Position numbers and translations under genes: made by a program | NCBI RefSeq assembly: GCF_000699445.3 | Contig: NC_067200.1 | Span: 10,147,450-10,211,449 of the forward strand | Direction: 5' to 3' | DNA length: 64,000 nucleotides | From: Schistosoma haematobium | Lineage: Eukaryota > Platyhelminthes > Trematoda > Strigeidida > Schistosomatidae | Shown here: piece after piece, positions 33,286 to 43,700 of the stretch | Numbering within the stretch: the stretch's first letter is position 1 | Layout: the number at the start of each line of letters is the position of its first letter | Notes under the pieces: generated by a model | Databases searched by the model: none | The model's input: the letters and a program-made list of their open reading frames with translations, nothing else | Told to the model about the DNA's origin: nothing

Positions 33286-33818
33286 TGTGGAGATATGACT
33301 AACAAGCTTATTTTGTAAATAGTTTTCAATGTTATTTCTATTTGTTTTGCCAATTTTTCACTGTATGTACATTTATCATTAAATGACTGTACGTGTTGTT
33401 TTAGTCAATGACCTTGAACACTTTTTCCGCTGTAATTCGAACATAGCGTGACATATACTTACTGGCTAACAAATACATTACTACTCACACATCCCTCGTT
33501 CTATTTCCATTTGTGATTGAATTAGCTGAATTCTAAATTAAATATTATCATTATTTATACACTGTAATTGGAATACATCACATTCTACGTGGGATTATAT
33601 CACCAGAGAGTTCGCCAACCTGTTTGGAATTATCAAACATTTATAATTGTGGATTTACATTACCGGACCTAATCAGAACACTCAGCGTTTGGTCAATTTA
33701 AGTAACGTCCCTAATTTTAATTGTATTTGTAACAATTAACTGTTTATATTAATATTACTATTGATCTTTAGTAACTTTGTTTATAATTTCTGCGTTCATA
33801 TTTGTCTGGTCCACCACA
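33286..33818 (+). repeat. 3' LTR of the Gypsy element (533 bp)
   Basis: Same TG..CA ends as the 5' LTR and preceded by a G-rich tract. The central part (33453-33695) is aligned but strongly diverged from the 5' LTR. Confidence 0.9.
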
Positions 33819-34559
33819 ATATAAATAACACTGCTTAGTAAATAACTTAATTAAAGGGGCTTGATAAAGTTATACATTTACAAACTTAAGCAGATATTAT
33901 GTTGCTCAATATATATGAGAAATGAAGAAAGTCAGATACATGGTTGTTATGTTAAAATTATGTAATGAATGCTTTTTGTCGGAATAATGCTAAGTGTGGA
34001 TTCAATAAGGTGGAGATAGATAAAGTTCAAATTATCTGTTAATAAACATTTGTCAACAGGTGACTGGTTGCATTCCACGTTTTTCGTTCAGGTTGTTCAG
34101 ATTAGCTCATACACACATTACTTCCACTGTCAATTTTTCTTTGTGTATGCCAAACTCGTTCTGAACTACTTTTGTCCCTTCGAAGTTGATCTTGTGTTCT
34201 ATTCCTAACAAATGTAACTATATTGTCGTCCAATCTTCCAGTTTCTTAAAGTCGACCAACGGTTCAGTAGCATGTTTCAAACACTGTTGATATTCTGTCA
34301 ACATAGCCTTGAGCTACCTGAATGTTCCTCTCACATCACACCACATTTCGTTTCATAGATAACATTCTGATTAACATGTTTTTAATTGCAGACAAATATT
34401 ACACTTATTTACTAGATTATGGTTATTAATAACAAAAAAAACCCACTCATTCATTCTTTCTCACATTGTGAACTTTTCACGTTCTTTGCATTTTATTGAC
34501 CTATATTTTCCTATTCAACAAAATCAACATCTGAATGTGATTAAACAAAATCCAAGTTA
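33819..34559. other. No recognisable gene
   Basis: AT-rich. Confidence 0.4.
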
Positions 34560-34760
34560 GATAATGGCTGCAAATCTGAGAGTAATGAACGGTCGTTTCG
34601 TCTTAGTATGAAACTCTTTATAAGTGTTTATTCACGACCAAAAATCGCACCTGGGAATTATAGTCTAGGTCAAACTTTACACTACTCAATCGGCATCCAA
34701 AAGTGTATAAGTCTAAATTCAATCAATCCACGATAGGTCTCAGTCATCTATCATGATCAT
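34560..34760 (-). repeat. SINE-B copy, decayed
   Basis: Plus-strand view: GAGAGTAATGAACGGTCGTTTCGTC, TATGAAACTC and AGTGTTTATTCACGACC reverse-align with the SINE-B ribozyme and body. Confidence 0.55.
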
Positions 34761-35369
34761 CAGTGAATACGTTCCTCATGCCTATTTTGAATATTGACGC
34801 ATATTCGTATAAAATGAATCTCATATTTCTAACTTACAATTATATATTTGGAGTTTATTCTATTACTAGTTGATCTATAATCTGATAATCTAATCATGTT
34901 TGTTTGATACAGGACATCAGGTCGATACCCTACAATCATTCAAGGTGATTAGTAAGCAGCTAAACTCCAGTCTTCTGAAGTAGTTGCTATCAGGAGCCAA
35001 AAGCCTGATTTATATGTTCAAAAGGAGATGGTTATTAATCTTTCCTTGCCTTGGTGACTAATATTCCTTCGTTGTATCTTAATATCTTTTTCTTTTCTTT
35101 AAACTCTTTCTTGCATTTATTACACCATTGAGTTTTATTCCAACTCTTATTTTATCAACTGAACTCTACTCATTTTATTCCTATCAAGGTTTATTTGTTT
35201 CTAACCGTTTGAACTGTTGTCACAATGTTCTTTCATCACATAAGGTATATATTTACAATATTCAGTCTATTAAATTTATTTACACCCTTGCTATACTATA
35301 CGAATATGTCTTCAATATAACTTCCAATTAAACTCTTTCATGTAAGTAATTTAAACCCATTAATTATGA
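34761..35369. other. No recognisable gene
   Basis: AT-rich; a 67-codon open stretch at 35128-35331 has no domain. Confidence 0.4.
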
Positions 35370-35485
35370 TTTGAAATATCACAGGTTGTAAGCAGCTGAC
35401 GAGAACCAACGAAGTAAAAATGAATTCATGCTATTCTGCTAGAATGTTTGTTCTTGCCCGTTTCAAAATGATAAAGGGAACTATG
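35370..35485 (+). repeat. Solitary Penelope terminal repeat with hammerhead-like motif
   Basis: Matches the repeats at 10.7 and 11.8 kb (GTAAGCAGCTGACGAG, ATGAATTCATG, TGTTTGTTCTTGC, ATAAAGGGAA). It contains CTGACGA and a CGAA box; the GAAA box reads GAAG, so activity is doubtful. No reverse transcriptase adjoins it. Confidence 0.6.
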
Positions 35486-35567
35486 TGTATGAAACTCTTC
35501 AACTGTTGATTGATGTTATACACTACTTATATCTGTCAACATATGCAGCATACACCATGCGATAGCT

Positions 35568-35974
35568 TGTAGTGACTCACATTGCTCACGAAAACACGAC
35601 TGGTTTAGTAAAAACAATTATTATTATAACCAACTGTACCAGTGTTTGTTTTAATGTGCTTTTGTTTGATTGTGCTAATGACAGCTATATTGTGCTTCCA
35701 TTCTGATTCTTACACTTTGATTGTGACTTCGCGCGAATTCGGTTACATTCTGTAACCAAGCTTGTATCCTGGCACAATCTCGGTATCCTTTCGATACCAC
35801 GAGATCGCCAGCAAATATATCTCAACTTGGTCCATTAACTGCCTTCTAATATTTGGCTTCTCGGGGATTTTATGGATTTATTTGGTTACGTTCAACCTTC
35901 GCCTTCTGATTTACTTGGCACGTGTTTCTTGGTAGCGGTGTTCATAGTTAATCTCAACTCGACTCCACGCTACA
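35568..35974 (+). mobile_element. Solo LTR (family Q, 407 bp) with 4-bp target duplication
   Basis: TGTAGTGACTCAC..CACGCTACA, flanked by AGCT at 35564-35567 and 35975-35978. Matches 63925-63519 (minus) along its full length, including TTCGCGCGAATTCGGTTAC and CGATACCACGAGATCGCCAGC. Confidence 0.85.
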
Positions 35975-35978
35975 AGCT

Positions 35979-36455
35979 ACTGTGTTCAGCAATTAGAGCA
36001 CCGTTCCTAAAAGCCAGTGATAATCTACCGCTTTTTGTATAGAATGTTTTGTTGTTTCTTATATATTTCACAATTTGCAAACAGATGAATTCAACAAATG
36101 TCAAGGTTTCTTTTCATTGACATCATGAAATGATCTTTGCATTTCCCCATATCATCATAGATATCTAAATGGATCGACTAAAAATGTGCCTTATGTGTAA
36201 TAATACTTATGTTAAGTAATTTTATTTTAATGAAGTTAACAAGAAACTGGTCAAGTTATATTTTGCAGATCTCCTTCTAAGGTATGCCTTGATAACAAAT
36301 GAAATTTAAAAGTATATTCCAATATATCTTCACAAATATACTAGAAAAAAGACATGTCTAAGTTAAGTACTTTAAACATATTTTAAAGAAAACGTAGCTA
36401 AAAACGGTGACATGCTTTCGGGAATGGTTAATATGATCCATCTAAATGGTATAGG
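35979..36455. other. No recognisable gene
   Basis: AT-rich. Confidence 0.4.
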
Positions 36456-36905
36456 TGTAGTGTCGGTTATTATGTTAAGCCCATATACTTTATTCTAACT
36501 TCCGGACAGACCAATCTATTCATTCTACTTGAGTCATATTTTGACCTTGTTCATTATTTGCTTATCAGTTTTGACTGTTTTTATATGAGCGTATATGTGT
36601 GTACACTTGATATCCTATGTCTCATCACATGTTTGTAGTTTATTTTGTCTGCCTATAAATATTGAGTAACGGCTGGCTAAAAATGAGTTGGCTTACCAGC
36701 CATCTACCCTGTGCGTCATTTTGCTTTGTCCTATTACATTCACTTTACATACAAAGTATGTGTATTCAAAGGCCATTCTCGTTAATTGACTTACCTGAAT
36801 TCCGTTAGTGACAAACGTGATTCGAGTCGATGATTGTATGCGAGGATAGGTGATAACGAACATTCATATGATCTAAATGGAGTCAGATCCACGGGTCACT
36901 AAAAA
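36456..36905 (+). mobile_element. Family N copy
   Basis: TGTAGTGTCGGTTATTATG start, AAGCCCATATACTTTATTC, GCCTATAAATATTGAG, and GGAGTCAGATCCACGGG near the end, parallel to 8221-8739. No target duplication found. Confidence 0.65.
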
Positions 36906-37024
36906 GATACTAAATTTCGAAATATTTCCAGTCAATCGACTACAATAAACATAAATAATAGAACAGATAATTGGACATCAAATAGCTAATTAGCAGAATG
37001 ACATAAAGAAGAATGCACATTGTT

Positions 37025-37270
37025 GTAACGTGTGAGACTGCAGGTTTTGACAAGCAGCGTATTTATCGATCGATTACAGTGGACACGCAAACACGTAGTG
37101 GACGACTTAGTGCCCTGATTGGCCCTGCTTCGCTGTCTGTCCTAGCCAGTTGAATCAATAACACAAGTCACAGCCTCTGAGTTATGAATCATTGTATTTC
37201 AGACATAGTCTATTTATATACCAAACAAACAAACCACATCGTACCATAAAATAGAAAACAACATTTACAC
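37025..37270 (-). repeat. LTR-like repeat P, copy 2
   Basis: Minus strand TTTATGGTACGATGTGG..GACTATGTCTGAAATACAATGATTC, ending CACACGTTACAACA at 37025, parallel to the P copies at 15.6 and 45.95 kb. Confidence 0.5.
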
Positions 37271-37599
37271 AATATTTAACAAGTGAAATAAACATCGACT
37301 AATAGGAAATGTACATTTAAGGTCCAAGGCCACCATAGACTTAACACGATAATTATTGGTATATTTCTCCGACTATCATAACACACATTAACTAGCCGAC
37401 TTCATTATTACTGCTCATATTCCGTAATGAAGAGTAGTATCTGTGACTATTTATCTTGGTATAAGCTTTCCCTCTGATCACTCATGACTTTCTCATGTTT
37501 TATTTAGATAGAAAGTTTACCGTTTGACTTACTATATAAAGAGGTTACATGCTATTGGGATTGGTCGATATTTAATTTTACCATTTGTAAACTGTATAT

Positions 37600-38215
37600 T
37601 ACTTACTATTCACTCCTGAGTTTTTGAGGAAAGATTTTACTATGTTGCAAATAGTGCTGAAGGTAGTAGCAATTAGAAGGGCGTATGGTGAACCTTTTGA
37701 GATCATTGTGAATATGGTTGTGGATAAACATAAAAGTTTTTGCAAACACCTAACAAATGTTATTGACTTTATGAACTGATAACACGTTTTGATTTGTCCG
37801 CCCCTTTCTTCCATCCATCTCCAACACCAGTCAGCATTGCGTGTCGTCGTAATCGGTGGTTGAGCATGCGTGATACGTGACCCAGACCCACTATTACTCA
37901 TCCGATGATCCCAGCAGATGCGAGCAATATTTCTAAGACATCTATGTCTAAATACTTGTAACTTACGAGTATCCTCTACCCATAACGGCCACGGTTCTCA
38001 GCCGTAAAGTAAAACAGAACGAACTGATGCGTAGTATACTCACCGCTTAATTGATAGGTGAATATCTCACCGTCGCCACAGGTGACGTAAGTTTGCAAAA
38101 TCCAAACGACCTTTTTGAGTCCGCGCACAGATTTCGTCAGACACCAACCCATTAGGGTCAGTCAGACCTCCAAGATAAGTGAAGTTGTCAACGAATGTCC
38201 ACAAAACCTCTTGAA
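37600..38215 (-). pseudogene. Second RTE-type LINE family, RT C-terminal part
   Basis: Encodes Asn-Phe-Thr-Tyr-Leu-Gly-Gly-Leu, Leu-Val-Ser-Asp-Glu-Ile, Phe-Ala-Asn-Leu-Arg-His-Leu-Trp-Arg-Arg, Val-Arg-Ser-Val-Leu-Leu-Tyr-Gly, His-Arg-Cys-Leu-Arg-Asn-Ile-Ala-Arg-Ile-Cys-Trp-Asp-His-Arg, with stops and frameshifts. These blocks are common in schistosome RTE-like elements (SR3/Perere-3 type). Confidence 0.75.
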
Positions 38216-39230
38216 CTAAATTACAAGCATTTTATTTCTACCTAATCTAAAAATTAAATCATTACTGACAGATTTTAACTTAATTCCCGTAAATTTTAAT
38301 ACAAACGCATGTTAAAGCAACAAAAAGAGCTTCAGTGCTGATAACAGAGGTTAACTAATATTTCACAGCTTTGAAATTAGTTAAACATACATGTCAAGAT
38401 TTATATACACAGTTAGTAGTATTATCAATCATATACTACCGAGAATACCTTCGAATTCAAACCATAATAAACAATCATACGATAACAAACTACTCTAATG
38501 CTTCTAATAGCAAATTTTTGTCAAACAATAAACTGACAACGTAACATATATTATTCCTGGAATTAAAAATCAGGTGAGCATTTTCTCTGTACAGTACAAT
38601 CTGATGTCTATTCTGGTAGGTAGTTGGAGAAAGTTAAAAAAATACTGAATCGAGATTTCTTACTAGTTGGAACATGTCACCAAGGCATCCCTGTATTCCT
38701 GAAGGAAATGGCATTCTCGGTGAGATTCTAAACATGGGTGCAGGGTTTTCTGCCGATTACTTTCAACTATCTGACAACAAAACTTAGAGCACGTGATGCA
38801 CTTAGACTACTGAACATAATGCAATTTGATCGAGAGTTCGGTCTGCATTAAGGGACTAAATACACATGACATGCATCACTATTCAATAGTTGATCAAATA
38901 CTAACCTGTTTTCTACAATTCAACACCGTTGTTCGTAAGAACAGATCTCGAACAGTTTTTAATAGTACGTATTCCGCGAAATTCACTTGAAGTATCAAAT
39001 ATCCAATATATACTTTAACTAATCCCTATCTTGTACCCACTTGTCAGCATATTCATAAAAAAGACAGACATGTTAATAAGTCTTGCTACCGACACGCTTA
39101 AACTGTCTTCTTAACCGGTTCATATAACCCCAACTACTTTTACACGTCAACTGGGGCACTAAAAAAGCTCAAATTAAGAATAAAAGCTTTACTCTAAGAT
39201 CAGTTTGTTCATAGAAAAATGTACGTCATT
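38216..39230. other. No recognisable gene
   Basis: AT-rich. Confidence 0.4.
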
Positions 39231-39239
39231 TTAGTATTA

Positions 39240-39700
39240 CACCTGACCAATAAACACAGACTTCTGGGATAGTATCGAATTTAGTACCAGAGTAGATGGG
39301 AGGCGAAATCCGACTCATACGTCCGTGTCGTGCCTCCCGGATAGTGGGACGGATGATCCATGAACTAACGTGAGCGGTAACCCGGGAGGTAGAGATCGGG
39401 CTAATCACCCACTCAACCGACACCCTCAAATCGATTACGAACTTCACAAAGAAACGCAGCACAATTACTCTTGGATGGAAAAACGACAAAAAATTGACAA
39501 AAGTGATGCATGTAATGTACGGGGTTGCTCCTCACGGGGAAAACTTCAACTGGTCGCAAAAACAGCTATTCTAGCCCCGGTAGTTGTATCGTGCTTCGAT
39601 ATGACCTACTTCTCTCCAGAAGGGCCTACTAGGCTTCAGCAACTTGTTTGGCTGGAAGGGACAACCCAACCAGAGTAGATAACCATCCAAATCAACCTGA
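39240..39700. other. GC-richer block of unknown origin
   Basis: Markedly richer in G+C than its surroundings, with a 102-codon plus frame (39370-39678) lacking known domains. It resembles retroelement leader sequence more than a host gene, but I cannot assign it. Confidence 0.35.
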
Positions 39701-39939
39701 TATGTACAACTATCGATTATTTTTTTAGAGTTTTCTGATAACTTCTATTGGATGGTGAATGGCGAAAGTGTTTTAGCTATTCCCTGACTCCTGAAAACTA
39801 CAATAAATAATTATTTGAAGATCTTAATAAATCAGTGAATAAATACAAATTTCAAAAAGAAAAATCTATTGTAATAATTATATAATTGAAGAATTAAAGT
39901 ATCTAAAATGTGTTGATTAGACCGGGCAATACATGTGTT

Positions 39940-40200
39940 CGTAATAAAAATAATAATAGTAATGATAATAATAATGATAATAATAATAATTAGAAGATAC
40001 CGGGGATAAATATGATACCAAAAAAATACCAACAGGATGGAGATGATGATGATGATGCTTGATTTGTTAAAAATAGTACATAAATACAAGAATTTTGTTT
40101 TATTCAACAACAAAAAAGTAATCATGTTAAAGTACAATAATGGCTATTTGATGAACAGTTTTCAGTAGTAGTAGTAGTAGTAGTAGTATTAATAGTAGTA
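39940..40200. repeat. Microsatellites in the GLMP 3' flank
   Basis: (ATA/ATG)n at 39945-39992, (GAT)n at 40041-40057 and (TAG)n at 40166-40203. Confidence 0.75.
40099..40104 (-). terminator. Probable GLMP polyadenylation signal
   Basis: AATAAA on the minus strand about 120 bases after the GLMP stop codon. It is the closest canonical hexamer I noticed, in AT-rich sequence where chance hits are common. Confidence 0.45.
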
Positions 40201-40224
40201 GTATACAGTTTAATCATTGAATCT

Positions 40225-40458
40225 TTAATAATCCTTTGTAACAGATCCATATGAAGGTGGAGCATTAACCCAATTGACATTAGATATATTATTATTTGGT
40301 AAATAATTATTTTCATTAGTTATAGTATGATAATTATTTCTGATTAGTTCATGATTTGGTTGACCAATTAATTTTTCATATTGATATGGTTCAACTATAC
40401 GATTGTCATTTATTGATGATAGTTCTTGTACCATAATTGGTGAATGACTATTAATAGC

Positions 40459-40507
<49 letters not shown>

Positions 40508-40705
40508 CTACTATTTAATTCAGATATTCTTTGATAATGTCTACGTTGTATTCGACGTATTACAGAAACACTACTGATTGCGCCAATAATAATCAATAAT
40601 CCACAAATAAACGCTGAAATAATTGAATTTTCGTTGCTATTATTTTTGTCATCATCATCATTTGGTGGTACAATATCAGGATCACCTAGGCCGGCAATGA
40701 CAATC
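40225..40705 (-). CDS. GLMP: GLMP exon 6: membrane span and cytosolic tail
   Basis: 481 bp from a TATAG acceptor to TAA. The first base completes the split Trp codon. Residues 371-397 are an acidic, Asn-rich stalk; 398-419 are a hydrophobic span followed by Arg-Arg-Ile-Gln-Arg-Arg, so the tail is cytosolic. The tail holds 14 consecutive AAT codons, YEKL and PPSY. The final residues are Val-Thr-Lys-Asp-Tyr. Confidence 0.83.
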
Positions 40706-43700
40706 CTATACGACGTCGTGAGGAAAATGAGGAAAAAATGAAGAAAAGAAAAAACGAAACTAAAAACTAAAGAGGATAAGACAAAAAAATGGAAGAATAA
40801 AAAGGGTTTTCTTAGGGTAGCAAGTTAATAGTTTTTTTCTCGATTAAACTTACTGTAGACGAGATATTAAAAATGTTAACTGAAGGATAACTATACTTTG
40901 CTGAACAGTATGTTGATTATGAAACATGATCTATGAAAGTAAAAGATGTAGATTGAATGGTTCGACAATGAGTGATCGCGTATCATAGAAAAACCGGATG
41001 GGCGTTTTTTCTAGGTTAAAAGAGATATGCTAGGTAAATGTGGTAAGTCGGTTTATGGGATAGTATAATATTTTTATTCATTACTGAAGTGATTGGAACT
41101 TGTAGTGTGTAAGCATAACTATAGTCTATTTTAGTGCTTGATGCTTGTCGGTGTAAGAGTAGTTTGGAAGAAAAGCTTGAGGGTAGCGAAACCAAAACTT
41201 GGCACCAGACCACGAAGTCAACAACTGTTGATATAAGTTATGACTTTAAATGCAAACTATCTGGTTGGGTTCCGAACAACTATCGTGATCATTAGTTGAG
41301 GATATTCGGTGATATGGCATAGAAATGATCACGATGATCCAAATACATATATTATCTTATTCTAGATCATGATTTCTAGTATTCGTCTACATTTTGTCTT
41401 CCTTATTTATATATCTTCGATTACTTTGGTATTCATGTTGTTAAACTTATCAAGTCGTGTTGACATGAAATGGCAACTTAATCCACTGTATATTTCTACT
41501 AGATTGTACGTCTACTATTGGCTGACAAACTATCTGAAATTAAGGCTAATACGTCTCCAGACACGTGAAAAATCACCTTTTTCATAGCACGATTCAGTAA
41601 ACGACAACGTAGTGTAATATCATTCAATCGGTAATTAAAATCAATCCCAAAGTAATTACACTTGACTTGTATACTTTAAGTGAATATTACATTCAGTACA
41701 ATCGACTGGGTCTAATACGCAATGCCAATTCTAAAGCTACTCACATTTCTAGTTATGTGAGTAGCATATATGTTTATTTCATTTAACTCTGTCATAGACA
41801 TTCTTTTGGAGCTTTCGTGATTCAATTATCCAAGCGTTGATAACTTGCAGTGAGATTTCATCATTCCATTTAGAAAATATAGATAACATAGTTCTGTTAG
41901 ATAAATACTCTAATAAAATTCAGTCTTTTAGCTACCTTGGGCAACAATGCAAGCACGTTTGGAGTGGGGTTTTTATACCTTAACTACAAACTGTTACTTC
42001 CGGACTAGTCTGAGCGAACGAATAAATTAACGAAAAAAAGTTAAACGCATCGACCAATTTACTTATCATGGAAGTTTCATTAGCCCTGCTGAGTTGGTGT
42101 CTAATGGAATCTGAGTATATATTCATAAAGCCTGGTTGCATTTTGCCTATTCGCGTCAGCTGTGTTATAGTCTAGATGTCCATCTTTTAATCAAAGGATT
42201 AATGTACTTGATACGTTTGATGAACAGAGGTAATAACTCTAGCGAACTTTATTGAACACTGGATATAACATCTCTATTCTCTTCTAGTCCTCGATAATAG
42301 TATACATCAGTTCGTTTTCTTATTTTATGACCGTGAAACGTGGTGTTTGGAAAACAAGGATATCCCTAGGTTACTAGTATTTAAATACAGATGTCTTCAA
42401 AGCACTGATCGCATTTATTTAAACCACCGAATCATCAATGATGAATTTAGGTACATGGTACTAGGTAAAGATGGTAAGCTGATGAGGTGACGAATTTTCA
42501 TCAGTCAAGGTAGTTAGGATAAGTGTTATGTATATTCAGCTACCGATGTTAGGTGATGTACGACTAAGTTGTAAGAAATCTAAGGGCGTTGAAACCGAGA
42601 CGAGACATCACCCCACATAATCACTGACTGTTAAACTGAGCAGTAAAAGTAGATGCAGACTATTCAGCTGAAGTTTTCACATTTTTTGCGAATGAGTAAC
42701 TGAGTAGCATGTTTCAACTCAAAAATCCCTTCCACAATGACCGTAATATATATATATATATATAATGGAGCAATAATCAAATAATAAATAAGCTTACCAT
42801 GATGAATAATTTGTGTCAGCATAGTAATGTTTCGAATGAGGACTGCCTAAATTGATAATTAATTCACGTACAGCAACTTGATTTTCAGTTGACTGACTAT
42901 GAATTTGATTAAATCGATCACCGTACAAAGCAAATGGTAAACTAAAATGATATGATTTTGGCTTAACATAACGATGATCAATTGGGCGTGCAATACCAAG
43001 TCGTACTAATTGAGCTTCAGTATTTTCACGATCAATCCAATAAGCTGCAGGAAATTGTAAGTAAGCATTAGGCCATGTAGATTGAATTAATTTATTATCT
43101 TTTGATACTTCCAATCCCAATTGGATAAATGGTGACTGAGAAATATATTATGAAAGAAAATGAATTAATTAATTAATAGATGGATTGTATTATACTTATT
43201 GTCATATTCTCTTTATTATAGACTACTAGTAGACCTATCAACTGTTACCATACTTTATTCCTTAATTATTGTTAATCAATCACGTACTGTTTGTTTTGTT
43301 CTCTATCAGTTATGATATTATAATGTTTAAAATGTGATACCTTATTTGATGTACTGTACCAGACTAATAATTTGTGTATACGAAGTAAGGAGTGTTTGAG
43401 ATAGTTGTTAGTTGTGCTGGCTGATTGAACTAGTTGTTAATTAAAATATAATAATAGTAGACGGTTGATTGATGACTTCTTTTCAGGGAGAGCCAATAGA
43501 ATTGTAGTTTATGTTGACTTAAAGTTAACAACAGTCCAGTTTAGAACGTATAGTTGGTCAACTCTAAAATGTTAGACTATAGATGGAATAGTAGACGCTA
43601 GATAGAAAAATTATAGTTGGAATTCCTATTACTGAATACAGCACGTGATATTGATTAGTGTCTCAAGAGATAATAGATAAACAAGAGGTAATCCGTCAAC

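Larger units (their letters stand above)
28132..33818 (+). mobile_element. Ty3/Gypsy LTR retrotransposon, complete but inactivated
   Basis: Two direct LTRs (28132-28667, 33286-33818) bound an internal region with gag, protease, reverse transcriptase, RNase H and integrase in Gypsy order. TTTGGTGAGCC just inside the 5' LTR fits a primer-binding site (TGG...; tRNA-Trp is used by the related CsRn1 clade). CTGGGGGAGC before the 3' LTR fits a polypurine tract. The Gag Cys/His box is C-H-C-C rather than CCHC, which with the Gag core motifs suggests the CsRn1-like clade known from flukes. No matching target-site duplication is evident (flanks ACTAT and ATATA). Several frameshifts in pol make it non-autonomous. 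Confidence 0.9.

Noticed and set aside
28124..33825. Target-site duplication for the Gypsy element
   Set aside because: Flanks ACTAT and ATATA do not match over 4-5 bp, so I do not claim one.
39370..39678. 102-codon frame in a GC-richer block as a gene
   Set aside because: No recognisable domain; composition suggests a retroelement leader, but evidence is insufficient either way.
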